Below are positions 24,169-33,364 of a DNA stretch of 64,000 bases, piece after piece. The notes under the pieces were generated by a model. The model was not told where the DNA came from. It worked only from the letters and a program-made list of their open reading frames with translations, and made no database searches. The stretch is from Parafilimonas terrae (GTDB lineage Bacteria; Bacteroidota; Bacteroidia; Chitinophagales; Chitinophagaceae), in contig NZ_FOXQ01000009.1 in the NCBI RefSeq assembly GCF_900115755.1, positions 148,335-212,334 of the forward strand. Reading direction: 5' to 3'. Each line of letters starts with the position of its first letter. The stretch's first letter is position 1. The position numbers and the translations under genes are program-made.

Positions 24169-25902
24169 TTACCAATTTGGATTTTGCGTAAGGTTTGAAC
24201 TTAAGGCTAACTCTTTCGTTGGCAAACCCCACAAATAATCTCTTGAAGGGTTGAATGTACGGAATGATGCATCTTCCAATACTACATAACCGTTAAAAAG
24301 ATTTGGCGTGGTGCCGGAAGGATTTTCATCAGCAAAATATTTTCTCCCGAGTATTGTTTTTGGCAATGCTGTTTCTGCTGTTTTCCAACGAAGCATATCC
24401 CAATACGCCTGTCCTTCAAACGCAAGTTCAATGGTTCTTTCCCTTCTTATTTCTGTTTCCATATTCAAGTTATGCGCACTTACAAAAGCATTGGTTAGCA
24501 GAGGCAGTTTACTTACATCGTTGCCTGTTGCACGATTGCGCAGGACATTAATGGTAATATCCAAATCTGCATCGCTGATGGCGCCATTCAATTCAAATTT
24601 CGCTTCAGCATAATTCAATAATACTTCAGCATAACGCAATACATTAAAGTTTACAAAACTTACGTTGGCATTCCAGTCGCTCACAATCCAGTATTTTCTA
24701 TAACGGTAATTAATACCTGCCGTATAGGGAATTAAACCACCTATTGAAGGCGTGATCATTGTATTGTTGTAAACAGACATTTCCATTCTCGGGTCGCGGT
24801 TTCTGAATTCGGTTAATGAGCTTGTTTGATCCGCAGATGAATCGTAAGCAGACACGCCCTGCGGCAACCCGTCTTTATATAAATACATATCCATGAGTAC
24901 ACGGGTTGGGGCAATATGAGCCTGGTCGAGATAGCTTCTTCCAAAGCTGTGGGATGCAATATTATTTGCCTGGTTTTGGCCATACACCCTTACTATAATA
25001 TTTTCTCTATTGCTTGTATATGTATAATTTGTTTGCGAGGCCGGCACGTTTTGAACAGGATTGCCATTTGCGCCGCCATCATACTGAAATTCGTAATAAT
25101 AACTTTCAGCACCCTGGGCTGTGTACAAAGCATGTTTACCTTCGGTAATAACTGTATTGCTTGCATCAACCGCAATTTGCAAATTGCTTTGCGCAGTACC
25201 TATGCCGCGTGTTTTATCCCATGTGCCTTCAAACAATGCAACCCTTGATTTATAGGCCAATGCAGCAGAGCGTGTAATGCGGCCATATTGTGTGGCTGGC
25301 ATTGCATCCGGCTGCGGGCAGTTAGCAGCGGCAAAATCAAGATCAGCATAAATACTGTCAATAACTGTTTGCCTTGCAGTACGCGCCGCATACAACATGC
25401 TGTCGCTTGCTGTTAATGTGTGGTTGATATAAGGCACATCGCCAAAGCGTTTAACCAATTCAAAATAAGCCATACCCCTGAAGAAACGTGCTTCGCCGAG
25501 ATAGCGGTTAATGACTGCCGCATCGCCTGTAACAGTTACAGATTTCTCCAGTATATTATTGGCAGCGCGGATAGCTTTATAATAATTTGTCCATTCGTTT
25601 GATGTGGCAGGTGCAACACTTGAGCCGTCGCCAAAACCAACGGACCGGTCGCCAAAAGTTTTGTCAGAATAATTATCCTGCAACGGTGTTGGCAGGCCTG
25701 AAGGATCATCACTGCTTAAGCCGTTTAAAAATGTGTACAGATAATTACATGCCTGGCTCAGGTCGGAAGTTGTTTGCCAGAAATTGTTATCAGCGAGTTG
25801 AGATTCCGGTGACAAGTCAAGGTTTTTCATGCAACCGGCAAGCGTAAGCACACCAGCGGGCAACATCCACAAAACAACCCTGAAGCAATATTTTCGTATC
25901 AT
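24169..25902 (-). CDS. susD: SusD/RagB-family glycan-binding lipoprotein
   Basis: 577 residues. The N-terminal lipoprotein signal ends in the lipobox LAGC (Cys24), followed by MKNLDLSPES. SusD hallmarks include DNNFWQTTSDLSQACNYLYT, GEARFFRGMAYFELVKRFGD (the conserved tetratricopeptide-like helix), VLRYAEVLLNYAEAKFELNG, IRRERTIELAFEGQAYWDML and the C-terminal FNPSRDYLWGLPTKELALSS. It should sit on the outer membrane surface and cap the SusC transporter encoded 64 bases upstream. The glycan is probably the uronate polymer attacked by the adjacent lyase. Confidence 0.93.
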   Translation of the reverse strand: MIRKYCFRVVLWMLPAGVLTLAGCMKNLDLSPESQLADNNFWQTTSDLSQACNYLYTFLNGLSSDDPSGLPTPLQDNYSDKTFGDRSVGFGDGSSVAPATSNEWTNYYKAIRAANNILEKSVTVTGDAAVINRYLGEARFFRGMAYFELVKRFGDVPYINHTLTASDSMLYAARTARQTVIDSIYADLDFAAANCPQPDAMPATQYGRITRSAALAYKSRVALFEGTWDKTRGIGTAQSNLQIAVDASNTVITEGKHALYTAQGAESYYYEFQYDGGANGNPVQNVPASQTNYTYTSNRENIIVRVYGQNQANNIASHSFGRSYLDQAHIAPTRVLMDMYLYKDGLPQGVSAYDSSADQTSSLTEFRNRDPRMEMSVYNNTMITPSIGGLIPYTAGINYRYRKYWIVSDWNANVSFVNFNVLRYAEVLLNYAEAKFELNGAISDADLDITINVLRNRATGNDVSKLPLLTNAFVSAHNLNMETEIRRERTIELAFEGQAYWDMLRWKTAETALPKTILGRKYFADENPSGTTPNLFNGYVVLEDASFRTFNPSRDYLWGLPTKELALSSNLTQNPNW

Positions 25903-25966
25903 TTGATTTATATTTTTAAATGAATCGGTTTAATAATTCTTTAAATGTCTTTTTAAGTTGATTACT

Positions 25967-28900
25967 TTAAAAAGTAACATTCAGGCCAAACGCATACACA
26001 GCGAAATAAGGATATACATAAGATGCATAACTCGGGCTTTCAGGATCGAAGTATTTATACCATGCTTTGGTATGTGTTAATATATCCTGTCCGCTGAAGA
26101 ATACCCTTATATTCTGTGCTTTTATTTTGCTTATTACACTTGATGGAAGTGAATAGCCAACCTGCAAATTTTTCAATCTTATATAAGAACCGTTTTGCAC
26201 AAAGGCGCTGTTAATATGCGTATTGGTGCCACCGCCTGCAATTGGCCTTGGAAAGTTGGCGTTGCGGTTGTCTTCCGTCCAGTAATTGTTTACGTAATTA
26301 TCCAAAGGATAGCGCCAGCTTTGTACATAAGGAATAGCCTGCGTTGGATAAATGATGTAGCTTCTTTTACCTGTGCCCTGCAGGAAAACAGAGAGGTCAA
26401 AACCCTTCCATTGTGCGCCAAGGTTAATGCCGTAATTGTATCGCGGTGAAGTATTGCCAAGGTAAACCATATCACCATGATCATCCGGAGTGCCGGTGCC
26501 ACCGTTGATTACACCATCGCCATTTACATCTAAATATTTAATATCGCCAGGTCCCTGGTTAGTGGTGCCGAATTGTTTTGCGCCTTTTTCAACTTCTTCT
26601 TCGTTCTGAAAATAGCCGAGTGATTTGTAACCATAAATAGAATTGATGGGCATACCCGGAATAGCTGTATTAATACCTTCTGCATACACAACGTTGCCAA
26701 GGTATTTGGTGATCTTATTCTGATTATCACTCAGGTTAAAACCAACATAATAAGACACATTGCCTATCCTGTCTTTCCAGCTTATATCAAAATCCCAGCC
26801 CTTTGTTTCCATGGCAGCCGCATTGGTTGTACTTGGTGTAACGCCTAACACAGCTGGCAGGTTTACAGGGATGAGCATGTTATCGTTTACACGTTTGTAA
26901 TAATCGAAGCTGCCGGAAAGTTTGCCTTTAAACAGACCGAAATCAAGGCCAATATCTGAAGTGGTAACGGTTTCCCAGCCGAGGCCTTCTGAGGGCAATG
27001 CACCCTGGTAAATATAGGTAGCCGCCGTATTGTTGAAAGGATAAACTCCTGTATTTAAAGTGGCAATTGACAAGTAGTTATTCTCATACAATTTGCCTAA
27101 CTGTGCATTGCCTAATTTGCCCCATGAACCTCTTAACTTAAGCTCGCTGAAGAAGCCTGAATTATTAAACCAGTTTTCCTGCGATATGCGCCATGCAGCA
27201 GAAAAGGCAGGAAAGGTTTGGCTGCGATGGCCGGGCGCCAAACGTGAGCTGGCATCGTTTCTAAGGGTTGCTTCCACAAAGTATTTGCCTTTATAATCGT
27301 AATTAAACCTTCCAAAAAAAGATTGCCATGCATTCGACTGCAAATCGTCTCTTACTGCCGTTACGGGCAAGTTGGAATTGGTGGTATAATTAAGCGTGGG
27401 AAGATTATTGTTGGTTAAATTGCTTTGATAAGCATTGGTAAGATCGTAATTAAACTGCTGGTATTGAAAGCCGCCCAGCACATGAAAATGATGGTCCTGC
27501 ACGGCAAGCGTATAATCTGCCAGTGCATTAAATGTGTACCAGTTTTGAGATGTGCGGTATTTACGCAAAGAATTGGAAGTGTTTAACCATGCATTCTGTA
27601 TAAACGAAGCCGATGCTTTATCAAAATTGTGAAGCGGCACGGTTTTATAAAACAAGTCCTGGTTATCCTGCTCTAAGTGTGGGCTATAATTTGTGCTTAA
27701 CACAAGGCCCTTTACCAGGTGCTCAGCTTTTAAGGTAAACACACCATCCAAAACGTTTTGCGTAGTGTTGTTATAACCACCGTCTTTCATAGTGGCATAC
27801 GTATTATTGCCGGAGATAGACACATATTTTTCATCGTTGCTTCCGGGAACAAAAACCGGATATATCGGCCTTAAATTGTAGATATTATAGAGCAATCCAT
27901 AATCACCTTCCAATGTTCCTGCCGCTGCTTCTATCCTGTTCTGGATATAAGATAGCCGGGCATCAAGGCTTAATACTTTATTGAACCTTGTAGTTAAATT
28001 AATTCTTGCATTGGTACGTTTGTTATCATCGGGGCCAACTTTAAACATACCGTTATTATCATTATAGCCAAGGCCTATGTAATACTTTGTATTTTCATTA
28101 CCACCGGTAACGTTTACATTATGTTGTGAAGAGCCAAAGCTTTTGTTGATGGTCATGCCCACATAATCCATTTCTTTATAATAAAAAACGTTAGTGGGGT
28201 CATCAGGAACCAATGTTACCGAAGGATCAGCAAACATAGCTATCTGTGCATCTGTGTAGGATGGTGCACCACCGTTATTAATGTTGGCGATATTTTGCAG
28301 CGCCGCGCTGATATGGTAAGGCACTGTTTGCGGCAGGCTCAATGTTTTTTTAATTTGATACATGCCGGTATAATTCACCGTTACCTTACCGGATTTACCG
28401 GCTTTTGTAGTAATCAGTAAAACACCGTTAGAGGCTTTTGCACCGTAGATGGCAGCCGCAGAGGCATCTTTTAAAACAGATATAGATTCTATATCGTTTG
28501 GATTAATTAATGTAAGGTTAGAATACTCTACGCCATCTACAATCAATAAAGGGTTGTTGGTACCATTTAATGAAGAGTAACCGCGTATATTAATGTTCCA
28601 TCCTTCAGCACCGGGCTGCCCGCTGGTGCGGCTTACAATCAGGCCCGGGGAAAGCCCCTGCAAAGCCTGTACAGCATTGTTTACAGGCCTGTTCTCCAGT
28701 TCTTTTTTACTGATAACAGAAACAGCGCCGGAGAGGTTCACCTTTTTTTGCGTACCATAACCCACTACTATCACATCAGACAGGCCGTTATCTGCACTGG
28801 CCGCCATTTGCACGGTAATATAATTTCCTGTTACCGCTTTGGTTATGGTTGCATACCCCACATAAGAAAATTGCAGGCTGGCGCCTTTTTCAGCATTAAT

Positions 28901-29089
28901 GGCAAATTCGCCATTGGTATTGGTAGTAACGCCACCTGGTTTATTTACAACCTGTACGGAAACACCTTCCAGCGGTGCATTATTTTCGTCTGTTACTTTT
29001 CCATTCACAGTTTGCGCGATAGAAACAATACACAGGCAAAATCCGCATACAAAAAGCAGTAGTTTTTTTGAAAGCTGGTTTCGAATCAT
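25967..29089 (-). CDS. susC: SusC/RagA-family TonB-linked outer membrane transporter
   Basis: 1040 residues with an N-terminal signal peptide. A carboxypeptidase-D regulatory-like beta domain follows: NGKVTDENNAPLEGVSVQVV, NGEFAINAEKGASLQFSYVG. Then come the TonB-box region (DVIVVGYGTQKKVNLSGAVS), the plug with ALQGLSPGLIVSRTSGQPGA, IRGYSSLNGTNNPLLIVDGV and SISVLKDASAAAIYGAKASN, and a long beta-barrel ending in an aromatic C-terminus (VYAFGLNVTF). With SusD it imports oligosaccharides across the outer membrane. It is the first gene of the depolymerisation half of the locus. Confidence 0.95.
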   Translation of the reverse strand: MIRNQLSKKLLLFVCGFCLCIVSIAQTVNGKVTDENNAPLEGVSVQVVNKPGGVTTNTNGEFAINAEKGASLQFSYVGYATITKAVTGNYITVQMAASADNGLSDVIVVGYGTQKKVNLSGAVSVISKKELENRPVNNAVQALQGLSPGLIVSRTSGQPGAEGWNINIRGYSSLNGTNNPLLIVDGVEYSNLTLINPNDIESISVLKDASAAAIYGAKASNGVLLITTKAGKSGKVTVNYTGMYQIKKTLSLPQTVPYHISAALQNIANINNGGAPSYTDAQIAMFADPSVTLVPDDPTNVFYYKEMDYVGMTINKSFGSSQHNVNVTGGNENTKYYIGLGYNDNNGMFKVGPDDNKRTNARINLTTRFNKVLSLDARLSYIQNRIEAAAGTLEGDYGLLYNIYNLRPIYPVFVPGSNDEKYVSISGNNTYATMKDGGYNNTTQNVLDGVFTLKAEHLVKGLVLSTNYSPHLEQDNQDLFYKTVPLHNFDKASASFIQNAWLNTSNSLRKYRTSQNWYTFNALADYTLAVQDHHFHVLGGFQYQQFNYDLTNAYQSNLTNNNLPTLNYTTNSNLPVTAVRDDLQSNAWQSFFGRFNYDYKGKYFVEATLRNDASSRLAPGHRSQTFPAFSAAWRISQENWFNNSGFFSELKLRGSWGKLGNAQLGKLYENNYLSIATLNTGVYPFNNTAATYIYQGALPSEGLGWETVTTSDIGLDFGLFKGKLSGSFDYYKRVNDNMLIPVNLPAVLGVTPSTTNAAAMETKGWDFDISWKDRIGNVSYYVGFNLSDNQNKITKYLGNVVYAEGINTAIPGMPINSIYGYKSLGYFQNEEEVEKGAKQFGTTNQGPGDIKYLDVNGDGVINGGTGTPDDHGDMVYLGNTSPRYNYGINLGAQWKGFDLSVFLQGTGKRSYIIYPTQAIPYVQSWRYPLDNYVNNYWTEDNRNANFPRPIAGGGTNTHINSAFVQNGSYIRLKNLQVGYSLPSSVISKIKAQNIRVFFSGQDILTHTKAWYKYFDPESPSYASYVYPYFAVYAFGLNVTF

Positions 29090-29601
29090 AGCCCTTTTAT
29101 AGTTTACGTTTATTAAATTTTTAAATGCCCCTGAAAAAACGGAATGTATAATCGTTTATCCTTTTATATCATCTTGTTTAATGCAAGCAAAGCATAGCAA
29201 TCTTTTTTATTATTTTTATATAAGCACAACCCAGGCTTGGAAGAACATATTACGCCTCTAATATTTTAATCACAGGCCTTTATCAATTCAATAACATTTC
29301 TTCGCAAAGACTATCAGTTGACAATCCAAAAGTATTATGAGTAAAAAATCGGGTCAACGCCAAAATTTGCTAAATAGAGTAAAATATTTGCCTGAATATC
29401 TTCTTCATAGCACATCTTATTTACCGGGCATGATTTAGCGGGGCCGGGCCTTATCGTTGAATGCACGTGCTGTGACCGGTAAAAACAGCGGGTTTATAAA
29501 GGCATCATCATCACTTAACCATTGAAGCGGGCAATCATGAAAACAACTAGCCTTTCACCCTGTTTAGCAGATCTGCTGTTTTATGTTTGACATAGCGTTA
29601 G
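29090..29601. other. Intergenic region upstream of susC
   Basis: About 510 bases with no gene that I can support. The part next to 29090 must contain the promoter and leader of the minus-strand susC gene. TATGCTTTG-like sequence is present on that strand near 29190 but does not fit the -7 consensus spacing exactly. No extended repeat, tRNA or other RNA gene is apparent. Confidence 0.4.
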
Positions 29602-30141
29602 TTAGGCCGTTGTTAGTACAGCTTCATTTATGGTTGCATATCGCTGCAATAATTCGTTTAAGTGCCCGTTTTTAATAGCTGATTTGGCAACCCAATTAAA
29701 TATTGGCTCAGCTATTTTTTGGAATCCAACCATATTTGAGTTGTTCAAGTAAATAAACAAGGCTAAGTCTGAAAGTTTTTTGGGAGTTCCTGCAGCATTT
29801 GCCAGGCCATCTATTGCAATTCCTTTTAAAATCAAAATTGAATTTTCAAAGTTTTTATTGCCAGGATTCAGTGTTGCTTTTATAATACATTCCTCTTTAG
29901 AAATATTATGGTAATAATGTTTTTCATTTGGCTGTATGGTTACAATATCTCCCTGCTTTAAATGGTAGATATTTTTACCTTTCCCTACTTCCAATGCACC
30001 TTTTAAAATCTCAAATGTTTCTGAAAACAGCGTGTGATAATGCCATGGCGTTTTTTCGCCCGGAAGAATATTCATCTCTAAAACACTGTTTTTATTTGTG
30101 CCTGCCGAATTAATCAGCTTAACGTATCCTTGTGTTTTCAT
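29602..30141 (-). CDS. Cupin-domain protein
   Basis: 179 residues from the ATG at 30141; a TTG start 54 bases upstream is possible but less likely. The double-stranded beta-helix motif is clear at the N-terminus: LEMNILPGEKTPWHYHTLFS, then ETFEILKGALEVG, GDIVTIQPNEKHYYHN. The C-terminal ~70 residues (PIFNWVAKSAIKNGHLNELL) are a helical tail of unknown role. The start codon overlaps the stop codon of the upstream DUF4267 gene (ATGA), so the two are translationally coupled. Function unknown; a small-molecule-binding or quercetinase-like role is possible. Confidence 0.7.
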   Translation of the reverse strand: MKTQGYVKLINSAGTNKNSVLEMNILPGEKTPWHYHTLFSETFEILKGALEVGKGKNIYHLKQGDIVTIQPNEKHYYHNISKEECIIKATLNPGNKNFENSILILKGIAIDGLANAAGTPKKLSDLALFIYLNNSNMVGFQKIAEPIFNWVAKSAIKNGHLNELLQRYATINEAVLTTA

Positions 30142-30530
30142 AAAATAATTTTTGAAGGTTTTGTAGTCAATAGAATTATCCCGAATACAAAGCAAATGAT
30201 GATAGCAATGATATGTGGCACAGCCTGCAGAACACTGTTGTAACTTTTGCTTAAAACAATAAGCATGTCGGTGACGGGAACAATTGTTCCGGTTAATAAT
30301 ACTACCCCCAAAGCCCGCCTCTCATTCATCAAAACAAAAAGGCACATTAGCAGCCCGGAGAGCGTATCCCTGATACCTTTCATATAGTGAAAAGAATAGT
30401 CGCCCTGTTCATTAAAATGTATGCCATATCCGGCTTCAGCTATACCAGGCGACAAAAGAAAGCGTGTCCCCAAAAAAATTAATCCCACGCCCGTTATAAA
30501 AGCTACTGCATAAGAAATTTTTGTTGTCAT
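30138..30530 (-). CDS. DUF4267 membrane protein
   Basis: 130 residues with four predicted hydrophobic segments: YAVAFITGVGLIFLGTRFLL, then a loop GIHFNEQGDYSFHYMKGIRD, LSGLLMCLFVLM, LGVVLLTGTIVPVTDMLIVL and HIIAIIICFVFGIILL. The loop and length fit the DUF4267 family, small integral membrane proteins of unknown function often found near stress or redox regulators. It shares a 4-base overlap with the cupin gene downstream and follows a Crp/Fnr regulator gene by 73 bases, which may control both. Confidence 0.7.
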   Translation of the reverse strand: MTTKISYAVAFITGVGLIFLGTRFLLSPGIAEAGYGIHFNEQGDYSFHYMKGIRDTLSGLLMCLFVLMNERRALGVVLLTGTIVPVTDMLIVLSKSYNSVLQAVPHIIAIIICFVFGIILLTTKPSKIIL

Positions 30531-30603
30531 AATAATATGTTTTTAAAATCAGACACAAAATTCCTTTGGTAATATTCAATATTGATGCACCTGGGTTAAT
30601 AAA

Positions 30604-31182
30604 TCAAAATTGACTGGAAATTCTTTTGCGGATGCGGCTAAGTGATTGAGGTTTCACGCCCACATACGATGCAATATGATATTGAGAAATTCTTTGCTGC
30701 AGGTCGGGATGTTTTTTTATAAATTTCTCATAGCGAAGTTCAGGAGTATCTGTATAAAATGAACTAAGGTCTTCTAACAATTGTATAAATACGGCCCCGA
30801 TTACAATCCTTCCAAACCTTTCTCCTTCACTAACAGAAGTATAAAAAAGTTGCAGGTCATCATGCGAAATAACTAAAACATCACAGTCTTCTAAAGCCTG
30901 AATGATTTTTGAAGATGGGCTTTGAGGAAGAAAACTTTCATAATTACATACATAATTATTTTCCTGTGAAAAGGCGTATGTTTTTTCTTCGCCATCGTGA
31001 TTAATATAGTAGCGCATTAATCCCTTTGCAATGAAACCAACTTGTTTACAAATTTGTCCTTCTGTTAAAAAGAAGTCTCCTTTTTTGTAAGTCTTTTCTT
31101 TAAATAAAGATGCAACGATGTTTGCTTCTGCCGGGCTTAGCGTTATTAGATTTCTTATGCTGTAAAGTAAGCTGTTTATCAT
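30604..31182 (-). CDS. Crp/Fnr-family transcriptional regulator
   Basis: 192 residues. The N-terminal ~115 residues are a cyclic-nucleotide-binding-like beta-roll: FFLTEGQICKQVGFIAKGLM, then YYINHDGEEKTYAFSQENN and QALEDCDVLVISHDDL. The C-terminus has a winged helix with ISQYHIASYVGVKPQSLSRI as the recognition region. This short Bacteroidota type lacks the Cys cluster of oxygen-sensing Fnr, and the ligand is unknown. It is upstream of and in the same orientation as the DUF4267 and cupin genes and probably controls them. Confidence 0.85.
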   Translation of the reverse strand: MINSLLYSIRNLITLSPAEANIVASLFKEKTYKKGDFFLTEGQICKQVGFIAKGLMRYYINHDGEEKTYAFSQENNYVCNYESFLPQSPSSKIIQALEDCDVLVISHDDLQLFYTSVSEGERFGRIVIGAVFIQLLEDLSSFYTDTPELRYEKFIKKHPDLQQRISQYHIASYVGVKPQSLSRIRKRISSQF

Positions 31183-31256
31183 CTGCCGTGGCGCTCTAAA
31201 ATCGTATTAGCAGTTCCAGGCCTGGCGCCCGGACGTATTTTTATCACAAACGCTGA

Positions 31257-31418
31257 AGCAAAGAACCAAAGCTCAAATTTATCATCAAAGTTGATAAAAA
31301 TATCGCCTTCTTTACTAAAGATACTTCCGGTAATTTATGGATACCGGATGGCGACCGCATTCACTATCATAATTTCAAAACAAAAGAAACACGTATTTAC
31401 AATACGCCAAAGGCAGAA
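31257..31418 (+). pseudogene. Beta-propeller fragment, possibly from a hybrid two-component sensor
   Basis: A + strand frame without a start codon reads FFTKDTSGNLWIPDGDRIHY followed by HNFKTKETRIYNTPK. The D-x-x-GNLWI...YN..T....Y pattern is that of a two-component-regulator propeller repeat, found in the periplasmic sensor of Bacteroidota hybrid two-component systems. Nothing propeller-like precedes or follows it, so it looks like a stranded fragment. Confidence is low because the match is a single repeat. Confidence 0.3.
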
Positions 31419-31546
31419 TCATCCAGGTGTTCATCCATTTGCTCATACAGGTTGGTGAGAAACACATCCTGCGAAATGGCCGGCGTTTCTACCGCTGCTT
31501 CCGGCACAAGAAGGATATCTACTGCAACCGATGGTTTATTGCGCAT
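31397..31546 (-). pseudogene. Small ORF resembling the linker/AraC part of a hybrid two-component regulator
   Basis: 49 codons from an ATG at 31546 to TAA. The product ends in ISQDVFLTNLYEQMDEHLDD, then SAFGVL, which resembles the segment leading into the AraC domain of hybrid two-component systems (xFLxxLxxxIxxxLxDxxFxV). The reading frame stops just where the helix-turn-helix should begin. It lies antisense to and partly overlaps the propeller-like fragment, so this gene-free 420-base gap may be a graveyard of such a regulator. It could also be a chance frame. Confidence 0.28.
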
Positions 31547-31604
31547 AAATATTCAAACTAAAGCAATAACCCAATTTAAAGCAGAAGCCAGCGTAAAAAT
31601 TTGT

Positions 31605-31997
31605 TTAAACAGTTGGAATATCTTCTACTAACATTTCATTACCAGGCTTATCATAATAAGTACAGGTCATACGCTGCATGTCAACTATCCATTTTTCAAC
31701 ACCCGCTTCTGCAGACTGCCTGCAAAAAGTGAGATAATCAGTCTGTCCCTGCTGATGAATTAATAAGCTATGTTTAAGGTTTTCTTTATTACCTCTTTCT
31801 GCAACTTCTACCGGCGCCCATTTTGCATCAGCCGAAAGGATAAAGTTGTTTGAACCATGATATTGAATGTGCCCGTCTGAAACAAAATGCTCGTAAAATA
31901 AAACGCCTAAAGATTTCATTTCCTTCACATACGATGGAAAATCTATACCGGTTCTAACTTTAGAATGTGCCGCTTTAATTTGTTCAATTGTAAACAT
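31605..31997 (-). CDS. DUF1398 family protein
   Basis: 130 residues. It matches the DUF1398 family in length and in the segments FTIEQIKAAHSKVRTGIDFP, YVKEMKSLGVLFYEHFVSDG, and AEAGVEKWIVDMQRMTCTYY. These are small cytoplasmic proteins of unknown function in many bacteria (relatives of E. coli YbcV). No catalytic motif is known. It stands alone, 76 bases downstream of the AraC-family regulator gene on the same strand, and may be cotranscribed with it. Confidence 0.75.
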   Translation of the reverse strand: MFTIEQIKAAHSKVRTGIDFPSYVKEMKSLGVLFYEHFVSDGHIQYHGSNNFILSADAKWAPVEVAERGNKENLKHSLLIHQQGQTDYLTFCRQSAEAGVEKWIVDMQRMTCTYYDKPGNEMLVEDIPTV

Positions 31998-32073
31998 TAT
32001 TTAATTTTTTAATTGTAATTAATGCTGCAAAACTCGAACAATGGTAAAGCCTGTGATTGTAAAAAATCGTTTA

Positions 32074-32838
32074 TTACAAAAGCCGTTTAAAATTCTCCGG
32101 TGTGTCGCCGGTGTATTGTTTAAAATCTTTTATGAAATGTGCCTGGTCAAAAAAGTTATGTTCAAAACATAAATCGGTAAGCGACCTGGCTTTTTTCAGA
32201 TCACCTATAACGGCATTGAAACGAACGATAGAAGCAAATTTTTTAGGAGTGGTTCCAACAAGACTGCGAAATCTTTTTTCGAATGGGCTTTGGCTGATAA
32301 ACAGCTTTTGTGTTAATTCTTTTATTTTAATTAAGCCATTTGATTGATAAATAAGTTTAACAGCTTCAACTATTAGTTTGTCTTCTTTTCTCTCCTTTAG
32401 CTGCGACAATAAAAATTGTTCAATAATTTTTATTTTGCCTGTATGCGATGCAGCCAATGATAATTTATACTCCGTTTCTTCAATTTTATTTTTTTCAAAG
32501 ATGTTGTCAAGCGAAACACTCTGATTAAATAATTCATGTGCTGGTAAACTGGAAAAATAAGTAAAACCGGTTTCTGTGAAGTACACAAGAACAGTGCCTG
32601 TAACAACAGTGTTTTCAAAAGTTTTGAAACTGTTTTGTATGCCGGTAATGCCTGCTGTTGCCAAAGTATTTTGCAAATTGTTTTCAACAGAATTTAAAAA
32701 TCCTTTGTATTGAAAACCGATGACAAGTTTTGTTGAAGGGAAAACTTTGTATGTGTGTTGTTGAAGACTTTCAGAGATGGCAAAGTGATTTACATAAGGC
32801 TTTAACTCTTCTGTTGGCGTGATTTTATAAAAACTCAT
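32074..32838 (-). CDS. AraC-family transcriptional regulator
   Basis: 254 residues. The C-terminal ~100 residues form the AraC DNA-binding domain: IKELTQKLFISQSPFEKRFR, TTPKKFASIVRFNAVI and LCFEHNFFDQAHFIKDFKQY, then TGDTPENFKRLL. The N-terminal ~150 residues (YVNHFAISESLQQHTYKVFP) are the uncharacterised sensor domain common in Bacteroidota regulators of this type. The ligand is unknown. The only same-strand neighbour is the DUF1398 gene, a possible target. Confidence 0.85.
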   Translation of the reverse strand: MSFYKITPTEELKPYVNHFAISESLQQHTYKVFPSTKLVIGFQYKGFLNSVENNLQNTLATAGITGIQNSFKTFENTVVTGTVLVYFTETGFTYFSSLPAHELFNQSVSLDNIFEKNKIEETEYKLSLAASHTGKIKIIEQFLLSQLKERKEDKLIVEAVKLIYQSNGLIKIKELTQKLFISQSPFEKRFRSLVGTTPKKFASIVRFNAVIGDLKKARSLTDLCFEHNFFDQAHFIKDFKQYTGDTPENFKRLL

Positions 32839-33364
32839 TTTGATGTTAGTGTTACGCTAAATTACCACCGCCGGAGGCTGGTAAAAAAACCCTTGCTTCA
32901 TCAAATATACTCATGATGTAAAAATACCAGTTCATCGCCAAGCCATAAGCAGGGCAAAACTTTTTATTGACAAATTGAATATAATTGAAAATAAACATTA
33001 CATTTTACATCCTGAAATTTATAGAGACTCATCAATTTCAACGCAGCATACCCAAACGAAACAACCCACCGCCAACTCCGCAATTAAAAAGGCTCTGTGC
33101 AAGCACGAACCGCCAATAAAGACGTTGCTAAAAGCGTGGCTTGACATAATAAATTCCAGCAACAATAATTCTAACCGGCGACATATTTAGCAAAGTATAA
33201 AACCTGTGAGGTTTTGGAAACTGCAGCACAAACAATCATTCATTTAGCATAAGTTTAAAAAGTTCTACCTTCAACCCTTTCTGAAAACAGGAAGCCTACA
33301 CACAATATCAATACTTCCTTCAAAATCTTAAGCCCGCCTGCTGCACATATTAATTACAAAGGCC
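32839..33364. other. Intergenic region with a small palindrome
   Basis: About 525 bases between divergent genes. A 71-codon open frame at 32975-33190 (+) has no protein-like features and I do not call it. AAAACCTGTGAGGTTTT at 33199-33215 is a palindrome related to the repeat at 5182-5214. Both promoters should lie here, but I see no clear -7 box. Confidence 0.35.

Noticed and set aside
32975..33190. 71-codon open frame in an intergenic gap
   Set aside because: Composition is not protein-like, there is no promoter, and no family is recognisable.
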